64,000 nt of DNA from Liolophura sinensis. Lineage: Eukaryota; Mollusca; Polyplacophora; Chitonida; Chitonidae. Positions 20,905 to 31,065 of the stretch are shown one piece after another (the first letter of the stretch is position 1; every line of letters begins with the position of its first letter). The DNA lies in contig NC_088298.1 in assembly GCF_032854445.1 (NCBI RefSeq), positions 6,230,488-6,294,487 of the forward strand. The letters run 5' to 3'. The notes below the pieces were generated by a model. It was not told the DNA's origin. It ran no database searches and saw only the letters and a list, made by a program, of their open reading frames with translations. A program made the position numbers and the translations under genes.

Positions 20905-21045
20905 TAGTCTTCTGAACGCTGGATGGTTTTGATCATTGCACTGATTCTAAGCGTGGAAACAAACATTCGCGTACCAGCCGTCAACCAAAATGGATGTTCT
21001 GGGTCAATACTCGCAATGTCGGCTAATTTCTCTTGGACTGGAATG
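20905..21045 (-). repeat. Dispersed family E copy
   Basis: GCGTACCAGCCGTCAACCAA, AATGGATGTTCTGGGTCAAT and ACTCGCAATG are the reverse complement of the family E core at 24435 and 37880. A 95-codon frame at 20923-21210 begins in this repeat, so I do not treat it as a gene. Confidence 0.65.
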
Positions 21046-21589
21046 TTGCCAACGGCCTTTGTGTACAAAAACCCTAACGAACAACACGTGGCATTCTCCT
21101 TGTGGGAAATGGAGAATTGGACAAAAGTTATTTACCACAACCGCTTTCTCTTACTGAGTGAGTTAAAACAAATCCCAGTGATCATTAAAAGTTTTGCGCA
21201 AGAAAAATAAAAACGAATGTGGGATTAGAATTCTATCTTGACATCCGGGCAATTAGTGGAAGGGGATTTTTTTGACGAGTCATCAAGAATTCGGACAGTG
21301 CGAGGGAGTTTATGATAACACGTGACATGGAGGTCTATATCTGGCCTGAAGTGTGTGATTATAAAGGCGTAGTTAGGTCAGGGTCTGTCGAATTTTTGTT
21401 TTACGTTCTCATGTTTTCAAACTGTATTGAATGGAACCATGGTTTGCAGTGTTAAAAGTAACCATGGCCGTGTTTCTCTTTAAGATGTAGAGACTTTGTA
21501 TCAAGAGAGCCATGGGGATTAAACGAAACGTCAAGGGAAATGGCATTCGTCGCGAATGGACCACCATAGTAATTTGATTTCCATTCAAA
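21046..21589. other. Non-coding spacer, possible remnant of family G
   Basis: CCGGGCAATTAGTGGAAGG, ACGAGTCATCAAGAATTCGG and ACATGGAGGTCTATATC (21245-21340) loosely follow the order of family G. Otherwise nothing recognised. Confidence 0.35.
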
Positions 21590-21975
21590 ATTTATTTATT
21601 TATTTAGTTGTTACCCATCGCCATAGTCGAGAAATTTTCATTTATACGATGGCGGTCAGTTTATAGGCAGTGGAGAGCAGCCCGGCGACCCTGGGCAAGT
21701 TACAGAAGTTTTCCACGTGTATTGTACAAATAAATATATCATATTAATGGACAAATGGTCTTGCAGAAGGTTAGACTGCGGAAACGGCCGTTCCAGCATT
21801 GGTGAACGTTTACTGGTAGCTGCAGTAGATCACACATACACACACACATGCAGTGAGAGCGGGGAAATCTACGAATTCCCTGTCAACGGCCGGGTTTGAA
21901 CTCCGCGACTTTTGTGTCCTAGCGATTGAAAGATAAGTGCCTTGAGCCACTAGACCGTGGTCCGTTCCAATTTCT
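21590..21975 (-). mobile_element. SINE family 2, most complete copy
   Basis: Plus-strand order: AATTTATTTATTTATTTAGT (tail), TTCATTTATACGATGGCGGT, CAGTTTATAGGCAGTGG, GGTTAGACTGCGGAAACGGC, a short CACACA stretch, GGCCGGGTTTGAACTCCGCG (box B), then GCCACTAGACCGTGGTCC (box A end). The core near the tail resembles family 1, but the middle and head differ. Confidence 0.75.
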
Positions 21976-22110
21976 GCTGAAAGCAAATTTAACAATCGAA
22001 CGTGGATATTACTATTACACCATACAATATCTATATGGACATAGACTGTTACAAATTATACATACTTGTGTAGTGTTCGTGGGAAGTATTTGTGCTAGAA
22101 ACTAATTTGC
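21976..22110. other. Short spacer
   Basis: No feature recognised. Confidence 0.35.
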
Positions 22111-22420
22111 TGTCACCAGACCCTGTTGGACATCTGAGGATGGTTCGTTTTGTCGGCCGCAGCTTCATGTTCTGTCACCAGGCCCTTTTGGACATCTGAG
22201 GATGGTTTGCTCGGTCGGCTCCATCTTCATGTCATGTTACCATGCCCTTTTGGACATCTGAGGATGGTTCGCTCGGTCGGCTGCAGATTTATGTCCTGTC
22301 ACCAGGCCCTTTTGGACATCTGAGGATTGTTGGCTCTGTCGGCTGCAGCTTCATGTCCTGTCACCAGGCCCTTTAGGACATCTGAGGATTGTTGGCTCTG
22401 TCGGCTGCAGCTTCATGTCA
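22111..22420 (+). repeat. 62-bp minisatellite, five copies
   Basis: Unit starts TGTCACCAGGCCCTTTTGGA and contains CATCTGAGGATGGTTCGCTC and GGTCGGCTGCAGCTTCATGT. The 310 bp equal five units, with substitutions such as GACCCTGTTG in the first and GATTGTTGGCTCTG in the last two. Confidence 0.92.
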
Positions 22421-22487
22421 GGAGGTGTGTGAGGTATATCTGACGTAGTGCGGGAGATTAGTCCGAACAATGCACTACCGCCCATAC

Positions 22488-22607
22488 ATTTATTGTTTTA
22501 TTTTTTTGATTGTCGTTTTACGCCGCAATCAAGAATATTTCATTTATATGACGGCGGACAGCATTATGGTGGGAGGAAACATGGTAGAGCATGGGGGAAA
22601 CCCACCA
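22488..22607 (-). mobile_element. SINE family 1 copy, 5'-truncated
   Basis: TTTTGATTGTCGTTTTACGC, CGCAATCAAGAATATTTCAT, GACGGCGGACAGCATTATGG, GGTAGAGCATGGGGGAAACC. The head is missing. Confidence 0.88.
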
Positions 22608-23200
22608 TTTAAGACTAAGCAAATAAATTAAAAATCAGTCAAGTTTGGTGCTAACACAAAATTCTTCGCTATAAAACTCAGAACATAAAGTCTCTTCAGT
22701 CATGTCAGTGTCTTAAACTAGAACTTCAACGTCGTCAACCACCGGTTTATATCGAAACATCAAGTTATACCCTGTCGTATGACTTACACAGTTAACGGTA
22801 TCACAACAACAGTTACACAGGAACCACCCTGACAGCTGACAATTTGTCACCCACAACCAGTGAAGTACGGCTCTCAGTCATGTGTCAGGAAAGCCGTGTA
22901 AAAAGAAAACAGCACGAAGACGAAGGAAATAGAAAAAGGCTTAACATATATTTACAGACAGTTGCGCTTCTTGATGTAAAAGCTTAAGGTTTGAATAATT
23001 CAGTGCTGTTCACCTGACCTGTCAGTCACGTGACAACTACCGCCGGAATCAGTCTTCTCAGATCGAATGTCTGGTTGATTAGGGGTTGATCTTCCTGTCA
23101 CAGTAAACAGTGGTAATGTCTTGATGTGAATCATAGTTAAGAATACGTGGGTTTAACGTTCGGTTCAAATCGGTCACTATTTTAAACAAACACCTCCTCG
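22608..23200. other. Non-coding spacer
   Basis: No gene or repeat recognised in about 590 bp. Confidence 0.4.
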
Positions 23201-23204
23201 TCTC

Positions 23205-23390
23205 CTAGACTGACATGCTCATGCTGGCTTCCTCTCCGGCCATACATGGGAAGGTCAGCCAGCAACCTGCGAATGGTGGTGGGTTTCCGGTTTCCTCCCG
23301 CCATAATGTTGCCGGTCGTCGTATAAGTGAAATATTCTTGAGTGCGGCGTAAAACACCAATCAAAAAATAAAATAAATAGATTGAAAAAA
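23205..23390 (+). mobile_element. SINE family 1 copy, 5'-truncated
   Basis: CATGCTCATGCTGGCTTCCT, CTCCGGCCATACATGGGAAG, GTCAGCCAGCAACCTGCGAA, GGGTTTCCGGTTTCCTCCCG, CATAATGTTGCCGGTCGTCG and GGCGTAAAACACCAATCAAA. It lacks the GGGCTCTGCC segment. Confidence 0.9.
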
Positions 23391-23410
23391 TGTTAAGTAC
23401 GGCGATAAAC

Positions 23411-23502
23411 ATCATTCATCCATCTATCCATTCATTCATTTGTCCATTCATTTATTCATTCATCCATTCATCCATTCATTCATTCATTCATTCTTTGAAT
23501 TA
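23411..23502 (+). repeat. ATTC/ATCC tetranucleotide tract
   Basis: Imperfect CATTCATTCATC-type repeats of about 90 bp directly downstream of a SINE. Confidence 0.9.
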
Positions 23503-24009
23503 AATTAGCTTTATAAGTCAGATCGAGGGAAACCCAGCAATGCATGCTATCGGAATACACCAGAAATAACATTTAGAACTGACCTGATGGAAAGCAAGCA
23601 GGCATAGTGCTTGCTACTTGTTTTGAAAGATTTAACGCACTTGTCGGTTCAGCCATATTTTTCATATTAACGTTATAAGATACTTATTAACGTTGAAAAG
23701 TACAAAGCAATAGCCTCATAAGTGAGTTTGGATGATGCTTAAAAGGAAAAACTAGCCTCAGCTAGTCTATTTTCGGGGTTTTCAGCGAAGAGTATGGAGG
23801 GCTCAGTTCCTGGAAAAGCGAAAAGAAAAGCAGTTTGGCACAAAATCGATGATAACATTGGAAGTAGGGTTCGGTGTCGGTCTTAATGAGTCGGTTGACA
23901 ACAACTTCTAGTTAGACAAAATGAAAGCGGAGGAGTCTTAAAACTGCCCCAGACCAGCTACTCTTATTTTCTGTAGAGTGGAAAAATTCCCACGCCTAGG
24001 ATAGACAAC
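23503..24009. other. Spacer with possible family H fragment
   Basis: The part at 23815-23910 resembles 19.7 kb weakly (see family H). Nothing else recognised. Confidence 0.35.
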
Positions 24010-24222
24010 GGCCCGTATTTATCAAACGTGTTAAAACTTAAGTTAAAAAGTCAACCAGAGCTACAAATAAACTGCTCTGCTGTAGAAAGTTCAAAATTGG
24101 TACACTCATTCTTTACTGCAGCACAATAAACTAACCACAGTTTGGGTTCTTTCCACTTCTGAGTTTTTTAAGGACATGTAATTTATGACATAAGTCTTAA
24201 GTTGCTTGATAAATACGGGCCC
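24010..24222 (+). mobile_element. MITE-like element with terminal inverted repeats
   Basis: The left end GGCCCGTATTTATCAAACGT is matched in inverse by the right end TTGATAAATACGGGCC. An inner part also pairs (TTAAAACTTAAG with CTTAAG). About 213 bp, no coding capacity. Relatives with the same ends lie at 52037-52224 and 54464-54653. Confidence 0.75.
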
Positions 24223-24394
24223 AGAGCTTCAATGTAAATGTTTCCAAACAAAGACTTAGAAGGAACTCACTAAGTCCAGCAATGTTATAACTGCCACGTT
24301 ACTGGGTTTTATTACGATTTCATCACACTGTAAGGTAACAGACAACAGTGTGCTCCTTATAACTATTCTATGTATCAGTAGATGCTTTAGAGCT
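24223..24394. other. Short spacer
   Basis: No feature recognised. Confidence 0.35.
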
Positions 24395-24500
24395 GGTTGT
24401 TTGTACTAAACGTTGTTTTGGGAACTGGCGTTGGGATTATTGACCCGGAACGTCCATTTTGATTGACGGCTGGTATACGAACATCTACTAAACCAGTTCT
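24395..24500 (+). repeat. Dispersed family E copy
   Basis: TTTGTACTAAACGTTGTTTT, GGGAACTGGCGTTGGGATTA, TTGACCCGGAACGTCCATTT and TGATTGACGGCTGGTATACG. The same blocks recur at 25.4, 37.85 and 58.4 kb, and inverted at 20.6 and 20.9 kb. Confidence 0.7.
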
Positions 24501-24699
24501 AGGGCGAAGGTCTTTTTGGTTGATATGACAATGTTTGCTTTTGGATATCTGTTATCTGGATGTATTAATAAATAAAGAAGTGGGTCGTCGAACAACAATA
24601 AACTTCTGTTATTTATAGAATATATAAATTTCATATACACGTAGTAGTATATTGACAAAACACGCATCGTTCACGCACCCTATCTGAGGAAAACTGACA
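24501..24699. other. Short spacer
   Basis: No feature recognised. Confidence 0.35.
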
Positions 24700-24785
24700 A
24701 GATACCGGATTTCACCTGTTACGTGTAACAATTTCTTCACTATCAAACCATTGTCGCCGCTCCGGTTTTACTGCTAGATTTATAT
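24700..24785 (+). repeat. Family D fragment
   Basis: ATACCGGATTTCACCTGTTA, CGTGTAACAATTTCTTCACT, ATCAAACCATTGTCGCCGCT, CCGGTTTTACTGCTAG. It has one unit of the segment that is amplified at 17.3 kb. Confidence 0.65.
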
Positions 24786-25164
24786 ATTTTTAATTTATAA
24801 TATTATAATATCGATTTAGAATCCTCTATTTTGAAGAAATATTTTCACACACATTTTCACACTAACAATAAGTGTTTCGTTTTGAAACACACCTCCGTCA
24901 CAATTTGGAAAAACGTCCTGGTGTTTATTCATAAATTATGTGTTATTATTGTACTCACAGTCATGCTTACTGGACTATTTGTGTTTATTCAAAACCCAAC
25001 CATTTAACAAGTTTGCTATAATAAACACATCTCTTTACGTACTAAACGCCTTTCCAAATTGTAACAGAAATGTGTTTAAAAACAAAACTTTTATTTCAGT
25101 GTGTTGCAAAGTTTTTTATTTCAGATTTTTCGTGGATGGCTGGGTGCCCTCATGTCTCTTTTTC
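24786..25164. other. Non-coding spacer
   Basis: AT-rich. A 94-codon frame at 24940-25224 has no familiar motif and runs into the following minisatellite, so it is not called. Confidence 0.4.
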
Positions 25165-25370
25165 GAGGACCCTGTCCTCACGTGTTTAGCTCGCCGGCAC
25201 TGGAGCCTGTCCTCACGTCTTTAGGGGGCCTCCGTGGCTCAGTTGGTAAGCGCGCATATTCTTGAGCACGGCGTAAAATGCCAATCAAATAAATAAATAA
25301 ATAAATAAATCATGTGTTTAGCTTGCCGGCACTGGAGCCTGTCCTCACGTGTTTAGCTTGCCGGCCCTGG
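25165..25370 (+). repeat. 35-bp minisatellite split by a mini-SINE
   Basis: Unit contains TGTCCTCACGTGTTTAGCTC and GCCGGCACTGGAGCC. It reads once before the SINE insert, is interrupted inside the next unit (25209-25224), and resumes at about 25312 with TGTTTAGCTTGCCGGCACTG. The array is short, about four units. Confidence 0.8.
25225..25311 (+). mobile_element. Head-to-tail mini-SINE (family 1 with core deleted)
   Basis: The tRNA-like head GGGGCCTCCGTGGCTCAGTT and GGTAAGCGCGC joins directly to the tail CATATTCTTGAGCACGGCGT, AAAATGCCAATCAAATAAAT. About 180 bp of body and core, including box B, are missing, so it should not be transcription-competent by itself. Confidence 0.9.
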
Positions 25371-25374
25371 GTCA

Positions 25375-25470
25375 ATCTGTCCTTTCGATTACTGACCTTG
25401 AACGTCCTTATTGGTTGACTGCTGGTATAGGACTCCCTGTTTCGACGCATAGATAAGGCTGAAATCAAAT
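25375..25470 (+). repeat. Dispersed family E copy
   Basis: ACTGACCTTGAACGTCCTTA, TTGGTTGACTGCTGGTATAG and CTGTTTCGACGCATAG match the family E core with moderate divergence. Confidence 0.65.
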
Positions 25471-26334
25471 GCATGCACCGTAGGAAGAAAACGTAGTCAA
25501 ATTTGACTTCATTCCTGCCAGCTGTTTCACGAGGTCAAACGGTCAATAAATACAATTTTTTGAGCCCAAATTCCATTGATACGAATCAACAGCATTAACT
25601 GGCGAGCAGAACGTGTGGAATTTGGCGATTTGTTTTTCAATGGGCCCTCGATCATGACTTACAAATTGGTCGCTTGATATTTAAAACGATCATTCTAAAG
25701 GCTCGTGAATTGTTTTTACTGCTGTTGGACTGAGTCAGATTTGACCAGCTGCAAATGAAATAAGGAGAGTCTTCAGGGGCTAGCGGGTAAATTAGTTAAA
25801 CTCGACGGTGTGTCTTGGGGATCGGAATTTGTGCAGTCGATCGGGCGGTACACCGTTTTCATCGACCGCTTGTTATATCGCTTTCACCTATCGCTCGCTA
25901 CATCGCTTTCTTCGAGTGCTCGATTAATATACCGATTTCATTGATCAGGTTAGGCCTTTAGATTAGCTTTTATCCGGAAATATAACTACATCCCTGGTGT
26001 ATTGTTTCCCAAGTCATCTACTAATGACTACATAATCATAACATCTACAAATGAAACGAATGATTTGAAAGTCAACATCAACAGTTCACACGGCAGCATC
26101 ACGTGTAAATACAGGAGTTTCACCTTTCAAAGATAAGATAAATGATATCTCCGAAATACTGGGAACGTGACGTAAAGCCATAATCATTCATCTATTCTCA
26201 CAAAGCCACGAGACGATTTTATGGCCGGTTCTCCAAGCCGTACATAGTACATATGAAAGAAGACATCAAAATTACATTATTAAAAGAAGAAATGTTCAAT
26301 GCCCAAATCGATGAAAGATTACTCTTGGATTGTT
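25471..26334. other. Non-coding stretch
   Basis: No recognised gene or repeat family in about 860 bp. Short related phrases with ATCG and TCGCT (25855-25925) may be a degraded local repeat. Confidence 0.4.
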
Positions 26335-26545
26335 GTCTGTGCCACTGGGTTAATCATACGAGGTGTGGATTCAAAACCAGTGCTCGAATTTGTACATTGC
26401 CGCCCCCTCTCTGGACTTGGGATATTGATGACGGTGGCCAGTGGACGACGCTCCTGTGGCAGCTTGCACTCTCGTTGAAGACCACATGTCTTCCACCAAT
26501 ATGCTGTGCATATCATATGTGGAAGAGATGTGGAAGAAATACATT
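26335..26545 (+). mobile_element. Possible SINE family 2 fragment
   Basis: A tRNA-like head, GCCACTGGGTTAATCATACG and GAGGTGTGGATTCAAAACCA, is followed by TGAAGACCACATGTCTTCCA and CCAATATGCTGTGCATATC. The latter pair, reversed, resembles the family 2 middle at 33.04 kb. A 111-codon frame at 26253-26588 crosses it and is not called. Confidence 0.45.
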
Positions 26546-27109
26546 TCACTTTACAGCGTACACACACATAAATTTATCTGAGCCTTAGCCAGGAATTAAT
26601 AGATTCCTCGGCTCTCATTGCTTGTGGGAACTTGGTGACAATTGACAGTTGACGACCAACGTGTGGCTGTATGGATAGATAATATGTTGTTATTTCTTTT
26701 TAAGAAGAACGTAGAAATCTGCAGAGGAGAACGCGGGCCGAAGCCAGGTTCTTACGACGCTAGTCTTTCATCATTACACTGTTAAAATTTTCCCCTAAAC
26801 GTTTACTGAAAAAGGTGAAGCAGGGCTGCATTCGATTCAGTAAAGTTTCACTTCACATAAAAGTATACGCTTATTTTTGTAATGTAAAGGTTATTATTTA
26901 TCTTGGTAAACTTGTATCGGTCATGGGTAAACCTTTACTGAAACATGTACTCAAAATAATACAGCCTAGAGTTGTAATCTTCATTCATGCGTGCTGTAAT
27001 AGGCCTATAGGCCTATTTGCTTTAGGTAAGTAGTGATTTAATATACATAATTCAAAAAAAGGAAGCGTCGTATACATGAACAAAAGTAAACGTTCAGCTA
27101 TTTGGGTGG
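26546..27109. other. Non-coding spacer
   Basis: No gene recognised. Palindromic TAGGCCTATAGGCCTAT occurs at 27000. Confidence 0.4.
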
Positions 27110-28495
27110 AGAATGAGATATACCCGTACCTGAACATGTACATGTTTACTGACTGTTACAGTCGCGATGTCTGTGGAGAGTGGGATATACCTGTACCTGA
27201 ACATGTACGTGCTTCCTGACTGTTACAGTCGCGATGTTGGGTGGAGAGTGGGTTTTCCCCGTACCTGAACATGTACATGTTTACTGACTGTTATTATCGC
27301 CATGTTGGGTGGAGAGTGGGTTTTCCCCGTACTGAACATGTACATGTTTACTGATTGTCACGATGTTGGGTGGAGAGTGGGATATAACTGTACCTGAACA
27401 TGTACATGCTTCCTGACTGTTACAGTCACGATGTTGGGTGGAGAGTGGGTTTTCCCTGTACCTGAACATGTACATGTTTACTGACTGTTATTGTCGCGAT
27501 GTTGGGTGGAGAGTGGGTTTTCCCTGTACCTGAACATGTGCATGTTTACTGACTGTTACTGTCGCGATGTTGGGTGGAGAGTGGGATATACCCGTACCTG
27601 AACATGTACATGTTTACTGATTGTCACGATGTTGGGTGGAGAGTGGGATATAACTGTACCTGAACATGTACATGCTTCCTGACTGTTACAGTCACGATGT
27701 TGGGTGGAGAGTGGGTTTTCCCTGTACCTGAACATGTACATGTTTACTGACTGTTATTATCGCCATGTTGGGTGGAGAGTGGGTTTTCCCCGTACTGAAC
27801 ATGTACATGTTTACTGATTGTCACGATGTTGGGTGGAGAGTGGGATATACCTGTACCTGAACATGTACATGCTTCCTGACTGTTACAGTCGCGATGTTGG
27901 GTGGAGAGTGGGTTTTCCCTGTACCTGAACATGTACATGTTTACTGACTGTTATTATCGCCATGTTGGGTGGAGAGTGGGTTTTCCCCGTACCTGAACAT
28001 GTACATGTTTACTGATTGTCACGATGTTGGGTGGAGAGTGGGATATAACTGTACCTGAACATGTACATGCTTCCTGACTGTTACAGTCACGATGTTGGGT
28101 GGAGAGTGGGTTTTCCCTGTACCTGAACATGTACATGTTTACTGACTGTTATTGTCGCGATGTTGGGTGGAGAGTGGGATATACCTGTACCTGAACATGT
28201 ACATGTTTACTGACTGTTACAGTCGCGATGTTGGGTGGAGAGTGGGTTTTCCCCGTACCTGAATATGTACATGCTTACTGACTGTCACTGTCCCGATGTT
28301 GGGTGGAGAGTGGGATATACCTGTACCTGAACTTGTACGTGTTTACTGACAGTCGCGGTGTAGGCTGGAGAGTGGGTTTTCCCCGTACCTGAACATGTGC
28401 ATGTTTACTGACTGTTACTGTCGCGATGTTGGGTGGAGAGTGGGATATACCCGTACCTGAACATGTACATGTTTACTGAGTGTTACTGTCGCAAT
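27110..28495 (+). repeat. 68/61-bp satellite-like array with three-unit higher order, about 21 units
   Basis: Each unit has GTTGGGTGGAGAGTGGG, then either TTTTCCC or ATATA, then GTACCTGAACATGTACATG. Units are mainly 68 bp, and a short variant of 61 bp has ACTGATTGTCACGATG. In 27550-28140 the variants cycle in threes, giving a period near 197 bp; the same minus-strand frame closes at 27741, 27938 and 28136. Most units contain the palindrome AACATGTACATGTT. Minus-strand frames of about 60 codons recur but are not genes. Confidence 0.9.
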
Positions 28496-28578
28496 GTAAA
28501 AAAACTACTATTTCAAATAAAAATACCTCAGTACATCTTATAAATGTGGAATGTTTACTGTAAAAAAAGGTAAACATT
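28496..28578. other. Short AT-rich spacer
   Basis: Contains a local repeat of TTTACTGTAAAAAAA type; nothing else. Confidence 0.35.
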
Positions 28579-28589
28579 TACACAATATG

Positions 28590-28856
28590 ATTTTTTTTTT
28601 TTTTTGATTGGTGTTTTACGCCGTACTCAAGAATATTTCACTTATACGACGGCGGCCAGCATTATGGTGGGTGGAAACCGGGCAGAGCCCGGGGGAAACC
28701 CACGATCATCCGCAGGTTGCTGACAGACCTTCTCACGTACGGCCGGAGAGGAAGCCAGCATGAGCTGGACTTGAACTCACAGCGACCGCATTGGTGAGAG
28801 ACTCCTGGGTCATTACGCTGCGCTAGCGCTTTAACCGACTGAGCCACGGAGGCCCC
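28590..28856 (-). mobile_element. SINE family 1, full length with exact target-site duplication
   Basis: Reference copy for the family. Plus strand: T-rich tail complement, GATTGGTGTTTTACGCCGTA, CTCAAGAATATTTCACTTAT, ACGACGGCGGCCAGCATTAT, GGGCAGAGCCCGGGGGAAAC, CCGCAGGTTGCTGACAGACC, box B as GGACTTGAACTC (28767-28778) and box A as ACCGACTGAGCCA (28834-28846). It is flanked by TACACAATATG at 28579-28589 and 28857-28867. The head looks tRNA-derived and should carry an internal RNA polymerase III promoter. Resemblance of the core to the Meta-domain SINE superfamily is from memory. Confidence 0.96.
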
Positions 28857-28867
28857 TACACAATATG

Positions 28868-29577
28868 TGTAAAACATATACAGTAATTACTAGAAATACT
28901 ACAATGTAGTCTTTCATGACTAGAACACACAAAATGTCGGTTCCATCTCGGCATTGAAAATGTAAGTTTTGGGTTCCATGGCGCCCATTGTTTTTGGAGT
29001 TTTAGTGGCAATAATCAGTCGACAACACGATCATGTGTACATTCACTGAAGACCACTTGTCTTCCCACAAGGCTGTGTGCAAGCTTATCTCTACATGGGA
29101 AAATTCCTCGATGGATTACATGGGCTAGCCAAACGACAATCAAATAAAAATCCCAACATGTTTTTAAAATATGATCAAATTACGCACCAATGGTATTCGA
29201 AGCGAAAATGATATACAAGCTTTTGAGATATATTGCCAAGTATCCAAGGAGCGTCCTCCTTGTCCAGTGAATATTGGCAGTTATGGATATAAATTGTCTG
29301 TTGAAAAGGTGCAAACCCCGATATTTTCATCTCTCAGTTTTCATCGTTCATGGTGAATCTGTATTGCAATAAATTTAATTCCTAAATATAGGCATTAAGA
29401 TGATGAAATTTTGATCGATAATTCTGTGCTGTCGTAATACATTTTCAACCAAGTTTGAACATCCAGCTTCAAATATATTTTTTAAGATTAAAAATGGGTT
29501 TCTGAAACGTGTCTTTTGTTTAGGCACAGTCTGTGTAAATGACATTTGGCTAAATGAATACAACTTAACGGCAAAGT
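28868..29577. other. Spacer with possible family 2 remnant
   Basis: CACTGAAGACCACTTGTCTT and CCCACAAGGCTGTGTGCAAG (29044-29085) resemble the family 2 middle in reverse orientation. The rest (29130-29577) shows nothing recognisable. Confidence 0.4.
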
Positions 29578-30025
29578 TTACGGCATTGAGAAGAAACCCC
29601 AGAGCAGCGACGACAACGTGATAGCTGAGCAGTGGTCACGCGTAACCGGTGAAATGCAACTACAGCATAGAGAGTAAAACTAGATGAGCGACGATAGTGT
29701 GATATCTGAGCAGTGGTAGCACGTAACCGGTGAAATGTGGCTACTACACAGAGCAGCGACGACAGTGTGATATCTGAGCAATGGTCACACGTAACCGGTG
29801 AAATGTGGCTACAGCATAGAGAGTAAAACCAGAGGAGCGACGACAGTATGATATCTGAGCAATGGTCACACGTAACCCGTGAAATTCGGCCTCTTGTCAA
29901 GTTATCTCAGTGAAGGTTTTATTCTGTTCATGTAAATGCTTGAATAGTAGCAAATTACACGTCCCCTAGAACCATGGCTTATGCAGAATTAGATAAAAAA
30001 ATTACTGTGATGTTATGTGCAACTT
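29578..30025 (-). repeat. Dispersed family D copy with second internal amplification
   Basis: Plus strand: four partial blocks (29590-29880) of GCAGCGACGACAGTGTGATA, TCTGAGCAATGGTCACACGT, AACCGGTGAAAT and GGCTACAGCATAGAGAGTAA, spaced about 60-85 bp. The family D left part follows: CTCTTGTCAAGTTATCTCAG, TTCATGTAAATGC, ACCATGGCTTATGCAGAATT. Here the amplified unit is larger than at 17.3 kb because it includes the GTTACGTGTGACCA part. Confidence 0.75.
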
Positions 30026-30159
30026 AGCAAAAGTTCAATGGCAAAGAACTGTGCTTTGTTTGTAATTCTGAATTCTTTAAATCAGTGGCTCATGTAACAC
30101 GTTCCCCTACTGTGTTGTGAGAAGCGAATTTATAAGAGGTGTGTGAAAGAAAGCACATT
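30026..30159. other. Short spacer
   Basis: No feature recognised. Confidence 0.35.
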
Positions 30160-30210
30160 TGATTTGATTTATTTATTTAAATGGAGTTTTACGCTGTACT
30201 CAAGAATAAG
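30160..30210 (-). mobile_element. SINE family 1 tail fragment
   Basis: GATTTATTTATTTAAATGGA, GTTTTACGCTGTACTCAAGA, ATAAGTA: only the last 50 bp of the element. Confidence 0.7.
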
Positions 30211-30265
30211 TATAATGCAGAATATACCTCTACAGCCTTACGCTGAAAGTTATTACATTACTGGT

Positions 30266-30509
30266 TGTCAGCGTTCCAGCGCGGAGCAGTGACCCAGGAG
30301 CCTCTCACCAATGCGGTCGCTGTGAGTTCAAGCTCATACTGGCTTCCTCTCAGGGTGTACGCGGGAAAATCTGCAAGCGACCGGCGGATGGTGGTGAGTT
30401 TCCCCTGGGCTCTGTCGGCTTTCCTACAACCATGATGTTGGCAGCCGTAATATAAATGAAATATTCTTGAGTACTGCGTAAAACACTAATCTAATAAATA
30501 AATAAATAA
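30266..30509 (+). mobile_element. SINE family 1, nearly complete, old target-site duplication
   Basis: AGTGACCCAGGAGCCTCTCA, CCAATGCGGTCGCTGTGAGT, TGGCTTCCTCTCAGGGTGTA, CGGCGGATGGTGGTGAGTTT, CCCTGGGCTCTGTCGGC, TGAAATATTCTTGAGTACTG and a tail of AATAAATA. The flanks ATTACATTACTGGT (30252-30265) and ATTACGTTAGTGGT (30510-30523) look like an aged 14-bp duplication with two mismatches. Confidence 0.88.
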
Positions 30510-30523
30510 ATTACGTTAGTGGT

Positions 30524-30849
30524 GAATATTACCTGTGTGTTTGTCTTAGCGCCTTAATTTAGGACATATGTTTGATGGGTCAGAGTGACATTCACGGAAC
30601 ATACAGCCCACAAATCTGTGCCTTCCCACTACAACTACAGGCTTTACTTTACACGTTCGAGAGTTTTGCCAAATTACCACAGATTTGAAGTTAAAAAGAG
30701 AGCACATTGCTTTCCTATGAATCATTCCACCGCGCCGTTTTCTGTCAACCTGTCAACGGCTGGATCATTTTGTACCAATGTGGTCTCCATCCTTAACATT
30801 AATTTCAACTTAACGACCAAGATTCACGTTGGGTCGCTCAGCCTATACG
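30524..30849. other. Non-coding spacer
   Basis: No gene recognised; an 89-codon frame at 30585-30854 has no known motif. Confidence 0.4.
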
Positions 30850-30940
30850 CTTGATTGATTGATTGTTTTTTCACTTCAAGCATTTTTCGCTTATATGTTG
30901 GTGATAGGTTTAATAGGTGGAGGAAAGGGCGTGCCGTAGT
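30850..30940 (-). mobile_element. Possible SINE family 2 tail fragment
   Basis: TTGATTGATTGATTG, TTTTTCGCTTATATGTTGGT, GATAGGTTTAATAGGTGGAG and GAAAGG follow the family 2 tail-to-core order with heavy divergence. Confidence 0.4.
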
Positions 30941-30984
30941 CCGTAGTCAAGAGGGTACGTCAGCTTAACCAGCAGGAACACGGC

Positions 30985-31065
30985 TTTAATCGTTCAGCCG
31001 GTGTGTCACCTGCGTTGTCCGGTCCGAGCATTGCCTTCGTCGTCTACATGGCCACAGACCCCCAT
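30985..31065 (+). repeat. Degenerate tandem repeat, outlying part
   Basis: CGTTCAGCCGGTGTGTCACC, TGCGTTGTCCGGTCCGAGCA, TTGCCTTCGTCGTCTACATG resemble the units of the array at 31525-31890. Confidence 0.55.

Noticed and set aside
26253-26588. 111-codon plus-strand frame
   Set aside because: It crosses a tRNA-like SINE head and family 2-like sequence, so it is element-derived.
28834-28856. tRNA gene at the right end of SINE copies
   Set aside because: Only the box A and box B regions of a tRNA-derived head are present, with no complete cloverleaf acceptor stem, and the sequence continues into the SINE core.
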